A DNA stretch of 64,000 nucleotides, taken from assembly GCF_003955735.1 (NCBI RefSeq), contig NZ_CP034464.1, positions 1,860,001 through 1,924,000 of the forward strand, written 5' to 3'. A program made the translations under genes and the position numbers. The stretch comes from Undibacterium parvum. Lineage in GTDB: Bacteria; Pseudomonadota; Gammaproteobacteria; Burkholderiales; Burkholderiaceae_D. The notes beneath the pieces were generated by a model. It was not told where the DNA came from. It did not search any database and was given only the letters and a program-made list of their open reading frames with translations. This document shows positions 1 to 7,769 of the stretch, one piece after another (within the stretch, counting starts at the first letter, position 1; each line of letters begins with the position of its first letter).

Positions 1-81
1 AAAGTAACCTAGCAAGACGCCGATGAGGATGGCGGAAATTACCTGGAAGTAGAGCGATTTATATAGCGGCGGCTTATTCAT
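1..81 (-). CDS. dctA: DctA-like dicarboxylate/cation symporter, N-terminal fragment
   Basis: Only the first 27 codons are in the window; the gene continues past base 1. The translation begins MNKPPLYKSLYFQVISAILI and runs on into GVLLGYF, which matches the conserved N-terminus of the DctA branch of the dicarboxylate/amino acid:cation symporters (SLYFQV, then IGILLGH-type first membrane helix). Members take up C4-dicarboxylates such as succinate, malate and fumarate across the inner membrane with protons or sodium. A GGAG sits about nine bases before the ATG on the minus strand, supporting this start. The family call is good; the substrate cannot be judged from this fragment. Confidence 0.75.
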   Translation of the reverse strand, partial: MNKPPLYKSLYFQVISAILIGVLLGYF

Positions 82-278
82 CCGTTGTCTCCATTATGTT
101 GATGTCATGGTGGGCGTGCTGCAGACATCAAGACGAAGCTAGGTTTGAATAATGTCTAACACGAGGACGCAAATTGCCGTCTGTGTCCCATTATTGAAAA
201 ATTTCCGGAGTAGCGCTATTGTGGCTTTCCACACCTAAGGCGTATTTATTGAGGCCTGTGTTGTTTTTTTGGCGTAGG

Positions 279-301
279 GAAAAACCGCCAGACTCAGGCG
301 G
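279..301 (-). terminator. Rho-independent terminator of the MocR gene
   Basis: Read on the minus strand, CCGCC-TGAGTCT-GGCGG is followed directly by five T. The stem overlaps the stop codon of the MocR gene (294-296). The stem is only five GC pairs, so strength is uncertain. Confidence 0.5.
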
Positions 302-1751
302 CAGCGCTGCGTTGCTGCTGCACCAAACTTTGAATAATATTCCCCAGACTACGCAAGGCATCGTCCAATTCAGTCGTGAAGTGCATACCGCAATTGAGCC
401 GTAAAAAGTGATTGAAGCGATTCGAGTTGGAATACAGTAAGCCGGGCGAGACCAGGATGCCTTGCTCCAATGCAGCCTCAAACACTTCCTTAGATGAGAG
501 CTGATTCGGCATTTCTACCCAAATAGAAACGCCACCATTGGGCACACTAAGACGGGTGCCAGGCGGGAAGTAGGCGGCGATGGCCTCGGCTGTGCGTTCA
601 CGTTGTAAGCTCAGAGTGGCACGTAAGCGCCGCAAATGGCGGTCATAAGCACTCGATTGTAGAAACTCAGCCACTACCAATTGTGACAGTTCTTCGTTGT
701 AGCGGGTTTGCGCGTACTTCAACATATTGATGCGGGCATGCCAGCGTCCCGCCAGCATCCAGCCTACCCGCAAGCCCGGTGCCAAAATTTTGTGCAAAGA
801 GGCGCAGTAGATCACGTTGCCTGTGGTATCCCAATGTTTGGCTGCAGTCGGCGGCAGATCATCGTTGACCAGCGCTCCATACGAATCGTCTTCGATCAAA
901 GGCAAGTGCTGCTGCTCGCATAAGGCCACTAGCCTTTGTTTGTGCGCGTCTGGCATGATACTGCCCAGAGGGTTTTGTAGATGCGGCACCACCACCACCG
1001 CCTTGATGTTGTCATAGGTCTGCATGGCCAGCTCCAGCGCCTCGATAGAAATGCCGGTATGCGGGCTAGTGGGGATTTCCAGCGCCTTCATCCCCAGACT
1101 TTCCAAGACTTGTAGCAAGCCATAGAAAGTCGGTGACTCGACCGCGATCACATCACCGGCTTGCGCGACTGCGCGTAAGGCTAAATTTAGGGCTTCTATA
1201 CAGCCATAGGTAACGATCACCTCATCGGGGGCGGCGCTAATGCCATAGTCGAGCGCACGTTTGGCCAAGGCGTTTTTCAACTCCTTGTTGCCGCCCGGGG
1301 CGATCGCTTTCGTCAATAGATTCGGTTTATTGCGCAAAATGCGGATTGCCAGATTTCTCAGCTCGGTTTCCGGATACAGATCAGGAGCGCCAGTCGCTCG
1401 TGCCAAGTTCACTTTAACCGGGCGCTGGCCTTGCGCGATGATGGCCGAAACGCGCTCATGGATACCGACATATTGCGCCGGATCGATAGGCGTGCCGGAG
1501 GCTGGTTCGGCGACTGGCACCAACTGTACGCGCTTAGGATGACGTACAAAATAGCCAGAACGCGGGCGCGCCTCTAACCAGCCCTGAGTTTCCAGATGGC
1601 GACACAGTTGCAAGGCGGTTGACAGGCTCACTTCATGCAAGGCCATCAGTTTTCGCACCGAGGGCATACGGTCTCCTGCCCCCAGAGCGCCACTTTTAAT
1701 TGCATGCAAATAATGCTGCGCCAGGCGCTTGTAGAGTGTTTGAGTATCCAT
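294..1751 (-). CDS. MocR-type transcriptional regulator (GntR HTH fused to aminotransferase fold)
   Basis: 485 residues, the usual length for MocR/PdxR-type regulators. Residues 1-75 form a GntR winged helix-turn-helix (GDRMPSVRKLM, then LETQGWLEARPRSGYFV), followed by a fold type I aminotransferase domain from about residue 110. The PLP-binding lysine lies in SLHKILAPGLRVGW, and the aspartate that contacts the pyridine ring region is seen in VIEDDSYG-like context (PLIEDDSYG). Family members bind DNA as head-to-tail dimers and use PLP as effector or cofactor to control vitamin B6, amino-acid or transport genes. The target here is not evident: the neighbours are dctA on one side and an unknown 111-residue protein on the other. 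The ATG has no strong ribosome-binding site but matches the family start. Confidence 0.9.
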   Translation of the reverse strand: MDTQTLYKRLAQHYLHAIKSGALGAGDRMPSVRKLMALHEVSLSTALQLCRHLETQGWLEARPRSGYFVRHPKRVQLVPVAEPASGTPIDPAQYVGIHERVSAIIAQGQRPVKVNLARATGAPDLYPETELRNLAIRILRNKPNLLTKAIAPGGNKELKNALAKRALDYGISAAPDEVIVTYGCIEALNLALRAVAQAGDVIAVESPTFYGLLQVLESLGMKALEIPTSPHTGISIEALELAMQTYDNIKAVVVVPHLQNPLGSIMPDAHKQRLVALCEQQHLPLIEDDSYGALVNDDLPPTAAKHWDTTGNVIYCASLHKILAPGLRVGWMLAGRWHARINMLKYAQTRYNEELSQLVVAEFLQSSAYDRHLRRLRATLSLQRERTAEAIAAYFPPGTRLSVPNGGVSIWVEMPNQLSSKEVFEAALEQGILVSPGLLYSNSNRFNHFLRLNCGMHFTTELDDALRSLGNIIQSLVQQQRSAAA

Positions 1752-1913
1752 GTTTGTATGATCCTCTGGCCGGTACAGCGTGAATAGATACAGTTGCGAC
1801 TAAATCGGACAATAACAGATCTAAAAATACCCTGCTGCTACGATGCAGATTGTCATTTTCTGTGTCTGTTATGCCTTGCAGGCTAAGGCTATTCTGTAGC
1901 TACTCTTTCACCA

Positions 1914-2019
1914 TTAGGACTTAAGCAAAATTGTTCCAGCTAGGCGTGCCGTCGAAGACAGTACTTTAGTACGGCAAGACGGATACAAGGACGCTGGGGC
2001 AGTTTTGCGTAGGTCCTAA
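1914..2019. repeat. Dispersed repeat A, copy 1 (106 bp, terminal inverted repeats)
   Basis: Begins TTAGGACTTAAGCAAAATTG and ends with the near inverse TTTTGCGTAGGTCCTAA. A second copy of the same length is at 45384-45489, and an internally deleted copy is at about 46308-46352. The middle carries GTACTTTAGTAC. It has no coding capacity and lies between the MocR gene and the gene at 2041. Confidence 0.85.
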
Positions 2020-2040
2020 CCATAAAACAAGGCGGGCAGC

Positions 2041-2376
2041 ATGCATATCACGACTTTACGCACAGGACAGGCTTGGAATGCTTATGTAGTGGCAGGCAGC
2101 AAGATCCATTTAACTGCGGGCGCCATCAGTCTCAGTGAGGCGCCAAACTGGGGCGACGCGCACGGTTTCTTCCATGAGACTGTTTTGTATGAAGGCGCCA
2201 GCTATCAGGTGCAGCGCAGCGGCTGGCTGCTGATCAAGGCCAGCAAAAATACTGAATTTCTTGCGGAAGCACCCGAGCCGCGCAACTGGCAAGCGGTGTT
2301 TTTTGCAATTAAGCGCTTTTCTCTGAAGCTACTGCCCTTAACTGCCAAAAAATTCTTTCATCATAAAGCGCTCTAA
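2041..2376 (+). CDS. Hypothetical protein, small beta-rich DUF2917-like
   Basis: 111 residues with no signal peptide or membrane helix. The first 75 residues alternate hydrophobic positions in the pattern seen in small single-domain beta proteins of the DUF2917 type (AGAISLSEAPNWGD, then YEGASYQVQRSGWLLIKA). That resemblance is by eye only. Such proteins are often encoded beside regulators in Burkholderiales. AAGGCGGGC lies just upstream of the ATG and can act as ribosome-binding site. The last 39 bases overlap, tail to tail, the 3' end of the minus-strand gene at 2338-3174. The divergent MocR gene starts 290 bp away, with repeat A in between. No function is assigned. Confidence 0.65.
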   Translation: MHITTLRTGQAWNAYVVAGSKIHLTAGAISLSEAPNWGDAHGFFHETVLYEGASYQVQRSGWLLIKASKNTEFLAEAPEPRNWQAVFFAIKRFSLKLLPLTAKKFFHHKAL

Positions 2377-3174
2377 TTCGGCACTGTCCTGTGGCCGTGC
2401 TGACAGATTAATCACGCGGCCCAAGCGTTGCGATTCCCAGTTGAAGTCGCCTTTGTAGTGAGTGCGTATCAGTTCTATCATGCGTCGTATGATGGCCAGA
2501 TCGACATCGCCACCCAGGCCAGCATCGACTTCGATTACCTGACGCCAACTATTATTCGCATTCCCTGGATTCCAGCCTCGGAAGGAAAAACTCGCAGTGC
2601 GGGTGCTCTTACTGATGATCTGGAACACACCATTGGTACCTTGACGTCCATTCGCTTGCTGCATGCTGCGCTTGACATTGGCCTCTGCCACTTCTTGCGG
2701 GCTTAGTCCACGGCTGCCTTGCTGCGCTTGTTGATTTTCTTGTGCCGCGTTTTCTTCCTGCATACGGCGTCGTTCGCGTGCGGCATTGAGCATGCTAGAC
2801 ATATCCATGCCTTGCGGTGCCGTGCTGTCAGGTGGCGGTAGCGGGGTAGCGGCCTCAGCGATCAGAGGCGTAATGCGCTTAGGTTGAGACACCGGCTTAC
2901 TTAACACCGGTTTACTCTGTGCTTTTTTTGGTTCTGCTCTGGCAGCAGTTGCCGCTTTAGGCGCATCAAACATCAGCACGATAGGGCTTTGCGGACTTTC
3001 CGTATCGCCTTCTTTTTTGTGTGTCTTGAGGTGTAGCAAGTAGTACAGTAGCAAAGCATGCATCAACACCACGAGCAAGATCCCCAGCATATTGGCTGGA
3101 CGGAAACGGATATGCAGATGGATTTCGCCCGGTCTTATCTGTTCGTCTTCGGGTGGTTCGATGTACAACTTCAT
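2338..3174 (-). CDS. Membrane-anchored protein with TonB-like N-terminal layout, function unknown
   Basis: 278 residues. A cytoplasmic stretch of about 28 residues is followed by a single membrane helix at roughly 30-48 (MLGILLVVLMHALLLYYLL). Next is a Pro/Ala/Lys-rich linker (about 60-120), a charged Gln/Glu-rich segment at 130-160 that may be helical (ARERRRMQEENAAQENQQ), and a folded C-terminal region of about 100 residues (TASFSFRGWN, then HYKGDFNWESQRLGRVINLS). The layout of one N-terminal anchor, a proline-rich periplasmic spacer and a small C-terminal domain resembles TonB or TolA, but no TonB box-binding signature is visible and no ExbB/ExbD genes are nearby. The product probably spans the periplasm. 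The C-terminal domain is not recognised. Confidence 0.75.
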   Translation of the reverse strand: MKLYIEPPEDEQIRPGEIHLHIRFRPANMLGILLVVLMHALLLYYLLHLKTHKKEGDTESPQSPIVLMFDAPKAATAARAEPKKAQSKPVLSKPVSQPKRITPLIAEAATPLPPPDSTAPQGMDMSSMLNAARERRRMQEENAAQENQQAQQGSRGLSPQEVAEANVKRSMQQANGRQGTNGVFQIISKSTRTASFSFRGWNPGNANNSWRQVIEVDAGLGGDVDLAIIRRMIELIRTHYKGDFNWESQRLGRVINLSARPQDSAELERFMMKEFFGS

Positions 3175-3355
3175 GTGCGATAATCAATTTTGCAGCAATT
3201 CAAGTCGGCAAGCATACCCTAAACACCTGTAGCGCCAAGTAACAAAGCTTTGCAAATTACGGTTAAATTATAAAAATGGAATTCTACTGCAAAAAAAAGC
3301 GCACTAGCCTAGCTTAAGGTGCGCAGTCCCTCAAATATCGATAAAGTCATTCAAA

Positions 3356-3805
3356 ATGCACAATCCTGCGATTCTCTATCCGGTTTTTGCTCTAGCGTGT
3401 TGGACCGCGCTGGTGCTCTTGTTGATTCCCTACTTTCGGGTTCGCGCCGGGCTAAGGCGCGAGATCGTCAGCGAGGATTTCAAATATGGCGAATCGTCCA
3501 GGGTGCCCGCCTACGTCAGCATTCCTAATCGCAACTACATGAATTTGCTGGAACTCCCCGTCTTATTCTATGTGGTCTGCCTGATTCTGTATGTGACTCA
3601 GCTTGAGACCCAGATTTCCGCATCAAGTTCCAGCCTTATCCTCACACTAGCCTGGATCTATGTTGCCTTGCGCATAATGCATAGCATTATTCATCTAAGT
3701 TATAACGCAGTGATGCATAGGTTGACTGCATTCGCCCTAAGTAACGCCGTCTTGGTGCTGATATGGATACTGACTGCCGCGCAAGTGGCCAACATCAAGG
3801 GCTGA
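3356..3805 (+). CDS. MAPEG family membrane protein
   Basis: 149 residues with four predicted membrane helices, the normal size for a bacterial MAPEG protein (membrane-associated proteins in eicosanoid and glutathione metabolism). The typical signature is visible: an N-R-x(n)-N-L-E-L-P segment (PNRNYMNLLELPVLFY) after the first loop, and R-x-x-H-S-x-x-H in the third helix (LRIMHSIIHLSYN). Eukaryotic members are glutathione transferases or leukotriene synthases; bacterial members are mostly uncharacterised. It stands alone, with the neighbouring minus-strand gene diverging from it and a solute-binding protein gene following 220 bp later. Confidence 0.85.
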   Translation: MHNPAILYPVFALACWTALVLLLIPYFRVRAGLRREIVSEDFKYGESSRVPAYVSIPNRNYMNLLELPVLFYVVCLILYVTQLETQISASSSSLILTLAWIYVALRIMHSIIHLSYNAVMHRLTAFALSNAVLVLIWILTAAQVANIKG

Positions 3806-4025
3806 GAATAGCTTTTTTTGTGTTCGCACAACAACATCGTCCTTCCGCCAAATTTCCTTGCCCCAGTCTGCTGCCTAAAATAAAGTAAATGGAACTTGTC
3901 TGTCCTTAAGGATTGGAGAATACTTGGTCTGCATCAAGCAAATCTATTGCAACGGCACGCGCTGCCAGCACGCCAGGCCAGCGCGATTGGCTCAGAACGC
4001 ACAGGAAAGTACAGGAAAGCAGCAG

Positions 4026-4772
4026 ATGCGAACAATACCAAGACTACTAGGGAGCTTGTTACTACTACTGAGCAGCCAGATAGCAGGCGCCAAAACGCCC
4101 ATCGTTTTATATTCTGAAGAAGGCCAAAAACCATTTTCATATCTAGAAAACGGTGAAGTAAAGGGTGCTTACGTAGACAGCCTCGTCAAAATTCTCAAAA
4201 AAATGCCTGACTATGAGGTCAGCATTAAATTAGCGCCGTGGGGGCGCGCCATCGCTGAAGTTGAGCATGGCGAAAGCGCCGGCATACTCGGGGTCTATTA
4301 CCGGCCTGATGAACGCCCTTTCCTGAACCATTCCAAGCCGATTTATCTGGAAGAAGTGGCGGTCTACTGCAATCGTGAAGCAATTAAAAATCGCCAGTTC
4401 AAACAATTCCCCAGCGATTTTGTTGGCATGAGCTTTGGCAATCAAAAGTCTTACCTGGCGCCCGGCGCGGCGTTTTTTGAATTTGCCAAACAGGGGAAAA
4501 TCAAAATCGTTGAGGGCATAGAGTTTCCCAATCTGGTAAAAAAAATGCTGGTAGGAGAGCTCGATTGCGTAGTCAATCCAGATCCTGTGATACAAATGAC
4601 TTTAAAGGATTTGGCAGCGGCCGGTTTACCGGAAAGAATGCAGGACAAATCCAGTCTGGTCATGAAAACCAAACAAGAAACCGTACACGTAGGTTTTAGT
4701 AAAAAATTTGAAGAGCTACATCCGGAATTAAAAAAATTCCGACTGCTATTTGATGCCATGATCAATAAATAA
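4026..4772 (+). CDS. Periplasmic solute-binding protein, family 3 (amino-acid type)
   Basis: 248 residues from the ATG at 4026, which is preceded by AGGAAAG and opens a clean signal peptide (LLGSLLLLLSSQIAGAKT, cleavage likely after AGA). An upstream in-frame ATG at 3924 would bury that signal peptide and is rejected. The mature part follows the SBP family 3 pattern: an N-terminal substrate lobe (GQKPFSYLENGEVKGAYVDSL), a W-R-A motif (APWGRAIAEVEHGE), and a second lobe with a conserved glycine-rich turn. No permease or ATPase gene is adjacent. Instead a membrane GGDEF-EAL protein follows after 87 bp in the same direction, so this protein may serve as a sensor input rather than a transporter part (inference). 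Confidence 0.8.
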   Translation: MRTIPRLLGSLLLLLSSQIAGAKTPIVLYSEEGQKPFSYLENGEVKGAYVDSLVKILKKMPDYEVSIKLAPWGRAIAEVEHGESAGILGVYYRPDERPFLNHSKPIYLEEVAVYCNREAIKNRQFKQFPSDFVGMSFGNQKSYLAPGAAFFEFAKQGKIKIVEGIEFPNLVKKMLVGELDCVVNPDPVIQMTLKDLAAAGLPERMQDKSSLVMKTKQETVHVGFSKKFEELHPELKKFRLLFDAMINK

Positions 4773-4859
4773 AACGCAGGGCAGATCCGGGCAATTGCTC
4801 CCCTGGTCTTTGAAAAATTTTCGAGTACTAAGCCCATACACCGCTACAGGGTCATCAGG

Positions 4860-7313
4860 ATGAAGTCCATACGTCTGCGCTTGATCGTCTTGTTTATTTT
4901 GGTCACCACCGCGACCTTAAGTGCCTTCGGCGTTTACGCCCAACTCCAGTTATCCAGAGAACTGGAAAGCCGTTTCGTACGTCAGCAACAAGAAGTACTG
5001 AATCAATTGCAGACCAATTTAGCTTATCCGGTCTGGATACTGGATCGCGACCTGATGTTAGCCAAGCTCGAAGGTGTGCTGAGTGCTCCCGAGGTGAGCG
5101 CCATCTACCTGCTCGATCCGGTCCGTAACGATGTGATCGCCGGTATCAAGCGCGATACGCGCGGGGTGCTGGAAATGTCGGCTAAGTTGAGTAATCCTAG
5201 CCCATTAATGCTGCGCAGCCAGATCTATCCGCCGCCGCATATCGACGAATCAAGAAGACGTATCAGCACCGCCCACATCGTGATCTATTTTTCGCGCGCG
5301 CAAATTGATCAAAAACTCAGACTGGCCTTATCGCAACGCATAATCGAAGTGCTGACCATGGATTTCATTTTGCTGGTGATGCTGATACTTAGTCTGCGTA
5401 TGGTGTTTATCCCTTTACGCGGTTTACGTGATGCATTGAATCGACTGGCCTCAAACCAGGCCGAAGAAGTTGAGGAACTGTCTTACATACAACGCAGCGA
5501 ATTTGATCAGGTCATCGACGCCTTCAACCGCACCCTGAGCAAGCTAAAAATGATTATTTTGCGGCGCAGCCAGGCCGAAAGCATGGCCCACGATGCGCTG
5601 GAACAAGTGCGTGCCGGGCAACAGCAATTGATGCGCAAAGAGAGCTATCAGCGAGCCTTGTTAGATAACTTCCCGTTCGCGGTCTGGCTCAAAGATACCG
5701 AAAGCCGCTACCTTTCAGCCAATGTCGCGTTCCGAAACTTGTTCGATATAGATAAGGCTGATGAAATAGTGGGCAAGAATGATTTCGACATCGTCCCGCC
5801 AGCCATGGCAGCAGGCTACCGTGCCGCCGATCGCGAAGTCATAGCGAACAAAAAAAATGTCTACCTAGAAGAACAAATCACCCGTGACGGCCACTCCTCC
5901 TGGGTCGAAACTTACAAGGCACCCGTGATCGACGATCAAGGCGTAGTCTTTGGCACGGTCGGTTTTTTGCGTGACATTAGCGAACGTATGGCAGCGGCGG
6001 AAGAAATCAAACATTTGGCGTTTTACGACCCGCTGACCCGCTTACCGAATCGACGTTTATTGCTAGACCGGCTCAAGCAGGCGCTGGCAATGAGCTTACG
6101 CAATAGCCGGCACGGCGCCTTGTTAATGGTCGATCTGGATTTATTTAAAGACCTCAATGATATGCACGGCCATGACATGGGCGACCTGTTACTGCAACAG
6201 GTGGCGCAACGCCTGAGCGCTTGCATACGCGAAGGCGACACCGTTTCGCGCTTTGGCGGTGATGAATTTATTGTGATGCTAGAAAACCTCAGTGGCAATT
6301 CAGCCGAGGCTGCCAGCCAGACCAAATTAATCGGTGAAAAAATCCTCGCCGCATTGAGTCTGCCGTATCAACTCGATACCCATCAATATCAACTCAGCGC
6401 CAGCATCGGTGCCAGCTTGTTTGTGTCTCAGGAAAAAACCATAGAAGAATTGATGAAGCAAGCCGACATCGCGATGTATCAGGCAAAAAATGCGCACAGG
6501 AATACGCTGTGCTTCTTCGATCCACACATGCAGCACGCCATAGAGCAGCACGCCAAACTGGAACTAGAGTTGCGCCAGGCACTGGCACAAAACCAGTTTG
6601 AGTTGTATTACCAAATACAGATGAATAGCGCGCACCAGGCCCTAGGCGCTGAAGCCTTGATACGCTGGCACCATCCGCACAAGGGTTTAATGTATCCGCG
6701 GGAGTTTATCCCTTTGGCAGAAGAATCTGGCTTGATACTGAAACTAGGCTATTGGGTGATGGAAAGCGCCTGCGCCCAGCTTAAGCTGTGGCAGCAAAAC
6801 CCGCTAACACGGCCACTGGTGTTGGCGATCAATGTCAGCGCCAAACAATTTCGACAAGCCAATTTTGTGGCGCAAGTTCAAGAACTGCTGGAAAAATACC
6901 AGATCTCCGCCAAGTTACTCAAATTTGAACTCACCGAGAGCCTCTTGCTAGACAATATAGAAGACACCATCGCCACCATGAATCGTTTGAAATCTATGGG
7001 CTTGCAGTTCTCGCTCGATGATTTTGGTACCGGATATTCATCGTTACAATATCTGAAGCGTTTGCCTCTGGATCAAATCAAAATCGATCAATCCTTTGTG
7101 CGTGATCTGGCTACCGATGCCAACGATAAGGCCATCGTGCGCACCGTTATCGCGATGGCGCACAGTCTCAATCTGGATGTCATCGCCGAAGGGGTAGAGA
7201 CCGAAGAACAAAGGCAAAATCTCAGCGCTAAAGGCTGCGTGCACTATCAGGGCTATCTGTTCAGCAAGCCGCTGCCGATACAGGATTTTTTAGCCTTATT
7301 GAAGCAGAACTGA
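4860..7313 (+). CDS. Membrane-bound PAS-GGDEF-EAL cyclic-di-GMP enzyme
   Basis: 817 residues. There is an N-terminal membrane helix (8-28), a periplasmic region of about 130 residues, a second helix near 165-185, a HAMP-like segment, a PAS domain (about 265-380), a GGDEF domain with intact GGDEF at 466-470, and an EAL domain with EAL at 598-600. The inhibitory I-site RxxD (REGD) sits five residues before GGDEF, so product inhibition is expected. The EAL half keeps the catalytic landmarks (NVSAKQF, FELTES, DDFGTGYSSL, IAEGVET), so both synthesis and breakdown of cyclic-di-GMP are possible. The periplasmic domain plus the upstream solute-binding protein suggests a ligand-sensing pair. The stop is followed by dispersed repeats. 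Confidence 0.92.
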   Translation: MKSIRLRLIVLFILVTTATLSAFGVYAQLQLSRELESRFVRQQQEVLNQLQTNLAYPVWILDRDLMLAKLEGVLSAPEVSAIYLLDPVRNDVIAGIKRDTRGVLEMSAKLSNPSPLMLRSQIYPPPHIDESRRRISTAHIVIYFSRAQIDQKLRLALSQRIIEVLTMDFILLVMLILSLRMVFIPLRGLRDALNRLASNQAEEVEELSYIQRSEFDQVIDAFNRTLSKLKMIILRRSQAESMAHDALEQVRAGQQQLMRKESYQRALLDNFPFAVWLKDTESRYLSANVAFRNLFDIDKADEIVGKNDFDIVPPAMAAGYRAADREVIANKKNVYLEEQITRDGHSSWVETYKAPVIDDQGVVFGTVGFLRDISERMAAAEEIKHLAFYDPLTRLPNRRLLLDRLKQALAMSLRNSRHGALLMVDLDLFKDLNDMHGHDMGDLLLQQVAQRLSACIREGDTVSRFGGDEFIVMLENLSGNSAEAASQTKLIGEKILAALSLPYQLDTHQYQLSASIGASLFVSQEKTIEELMKQADIAMYQAKNAHRNTLCFFDPHMQHAIEQHAKLELELRQALAQNQFELYYQIQMNSAHQALGAEALIRWHHPHKGLMYPREFIPLAEESGLILKLGYWVMESACAQLKLWQQNPLTRPLVLAINVSAKQFRQANFVAQVQELLEKYQISAKLLKFELTESLLLDNIEDTIATMNRLKSMGLQFSLDDFGTGYSSLQYLKRLPLDQIKIDQSFVRDLATDANDKAIVRTVIAMAHSLNLDVIAEGVETEEQRQNLSAKGCVHYQGYLFSKPLPIQDFLALLKQN

Positions 7314-7327
7314 ACCCGGCCAGAGAC

Positions 7328-7384
7328 GCATATCCCATGCGGGCTGCCAGCCAGCCAGGCCGGAGAAGCGCATGGAATATGGGC
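7328..7384. repeat. Dispersed repeat C, copy 1 (REP-like palindrome)
   Basis: GCATATCCCATGCGGGC and the inverse GCGCATGGAATATGGGC form an imperfect hairpin just after the GGDEF-EAL gene. Related copies lie at 10225, 12497, 25618, 34068, 41547 and 52190, always between genes. Confidence 0.75.
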
Positions 7385-7449
7385 GCTAGCCGACCTGGCA
7401 TTTGCTTACGCACAAACTAGTTACTGTTCAGCCCGCTATGAAGAAAGTC

Positions 7450-7552
7450 AAAACCACTCAACACAGAGGCACAGAGACACAGAGATTCACAGAGGAAAGA
7501 AGGCAGTTCTCCGTTTTTCTCTGTGTCTCTGTGTCTCCTTTGAGAGGTTTTC
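7450..7552. repeat. Imperfect inverted repeat rich in ACAGAG
   Basis: Two arms of about 30 bases, one with ACAGAGGCACAGAGACACAG and the other its near inverse (CTCTGTGTCTCTGTGTCTCC), separated by about 35 bases. It lies between the convergent ends of the GGDEF-EAL gene and the rubredoxin gene. Similar CACAGAG elements are scattered in many proteobacterial genomes, but only one copy is in this window. Confidence 0.7.
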
Positions 7553-7595
7553 GTTTTTTTAATAATTTTAGTAGCAGGCTGAATAGATACAAAAA

Positions 7596-7769
7596 CTAGC
7601 TTACTACCGGCACAATTTCAAAATCTGCCTTGTCGCGCACGGCGCAACTCGGACAACAAAAACTGTCTGGGATCGAGTCCCACAGTGTGCCTGGCGCATA
7701 GCCCTCATGCGGCTCGCCCAAGGCCTCGTCATACTGGTAGCCGCATTCCGGGCATTGATACACGCTCAT
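7596..7769 (-). CDS. rubA: Rubredoxin, electron donor to AlkB
   Basis: 57 residues. The two iron-binding knuckles are clear: QCPECGY near the N-terminus and CCPSCAV near residue 40, with GTLWDSIPDSF between them, the standard AlkG/RubA-type rubredoxin pattern (single Fe bound by four Cys). Rubredoxin passes electrons from a rubredoxin reductase to the membrane alkane hydroxylase. Its ATG overlaps the alkB stop codon (ATGA), so the two are translationally coupled and expressed together. No rubredoxin reductase gene is in the window, so it must be encoded elsewhere. It was found by translating the region between repeat D-like DNA and alkB. Confidence 0.95.
   Translation of the reverse strand: MSVYQCPECGYQYDEALGEPHEGYAPGTLWDSIPDSFCCPSCAVRDKADFEIVPVVS

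Noticed and set aside
3924..4025. N-terminal extension of the solute-binding protein
   Set aside because: It would precede the signal peptide and lacks a ribosome-binding site; the ATG at 4026 has one.
7450..7552. ACAGAG-rich direct/inverted units as a CRISPR array
   Set aside because: There are no regular spacers, only one imperfect inverted repeat.
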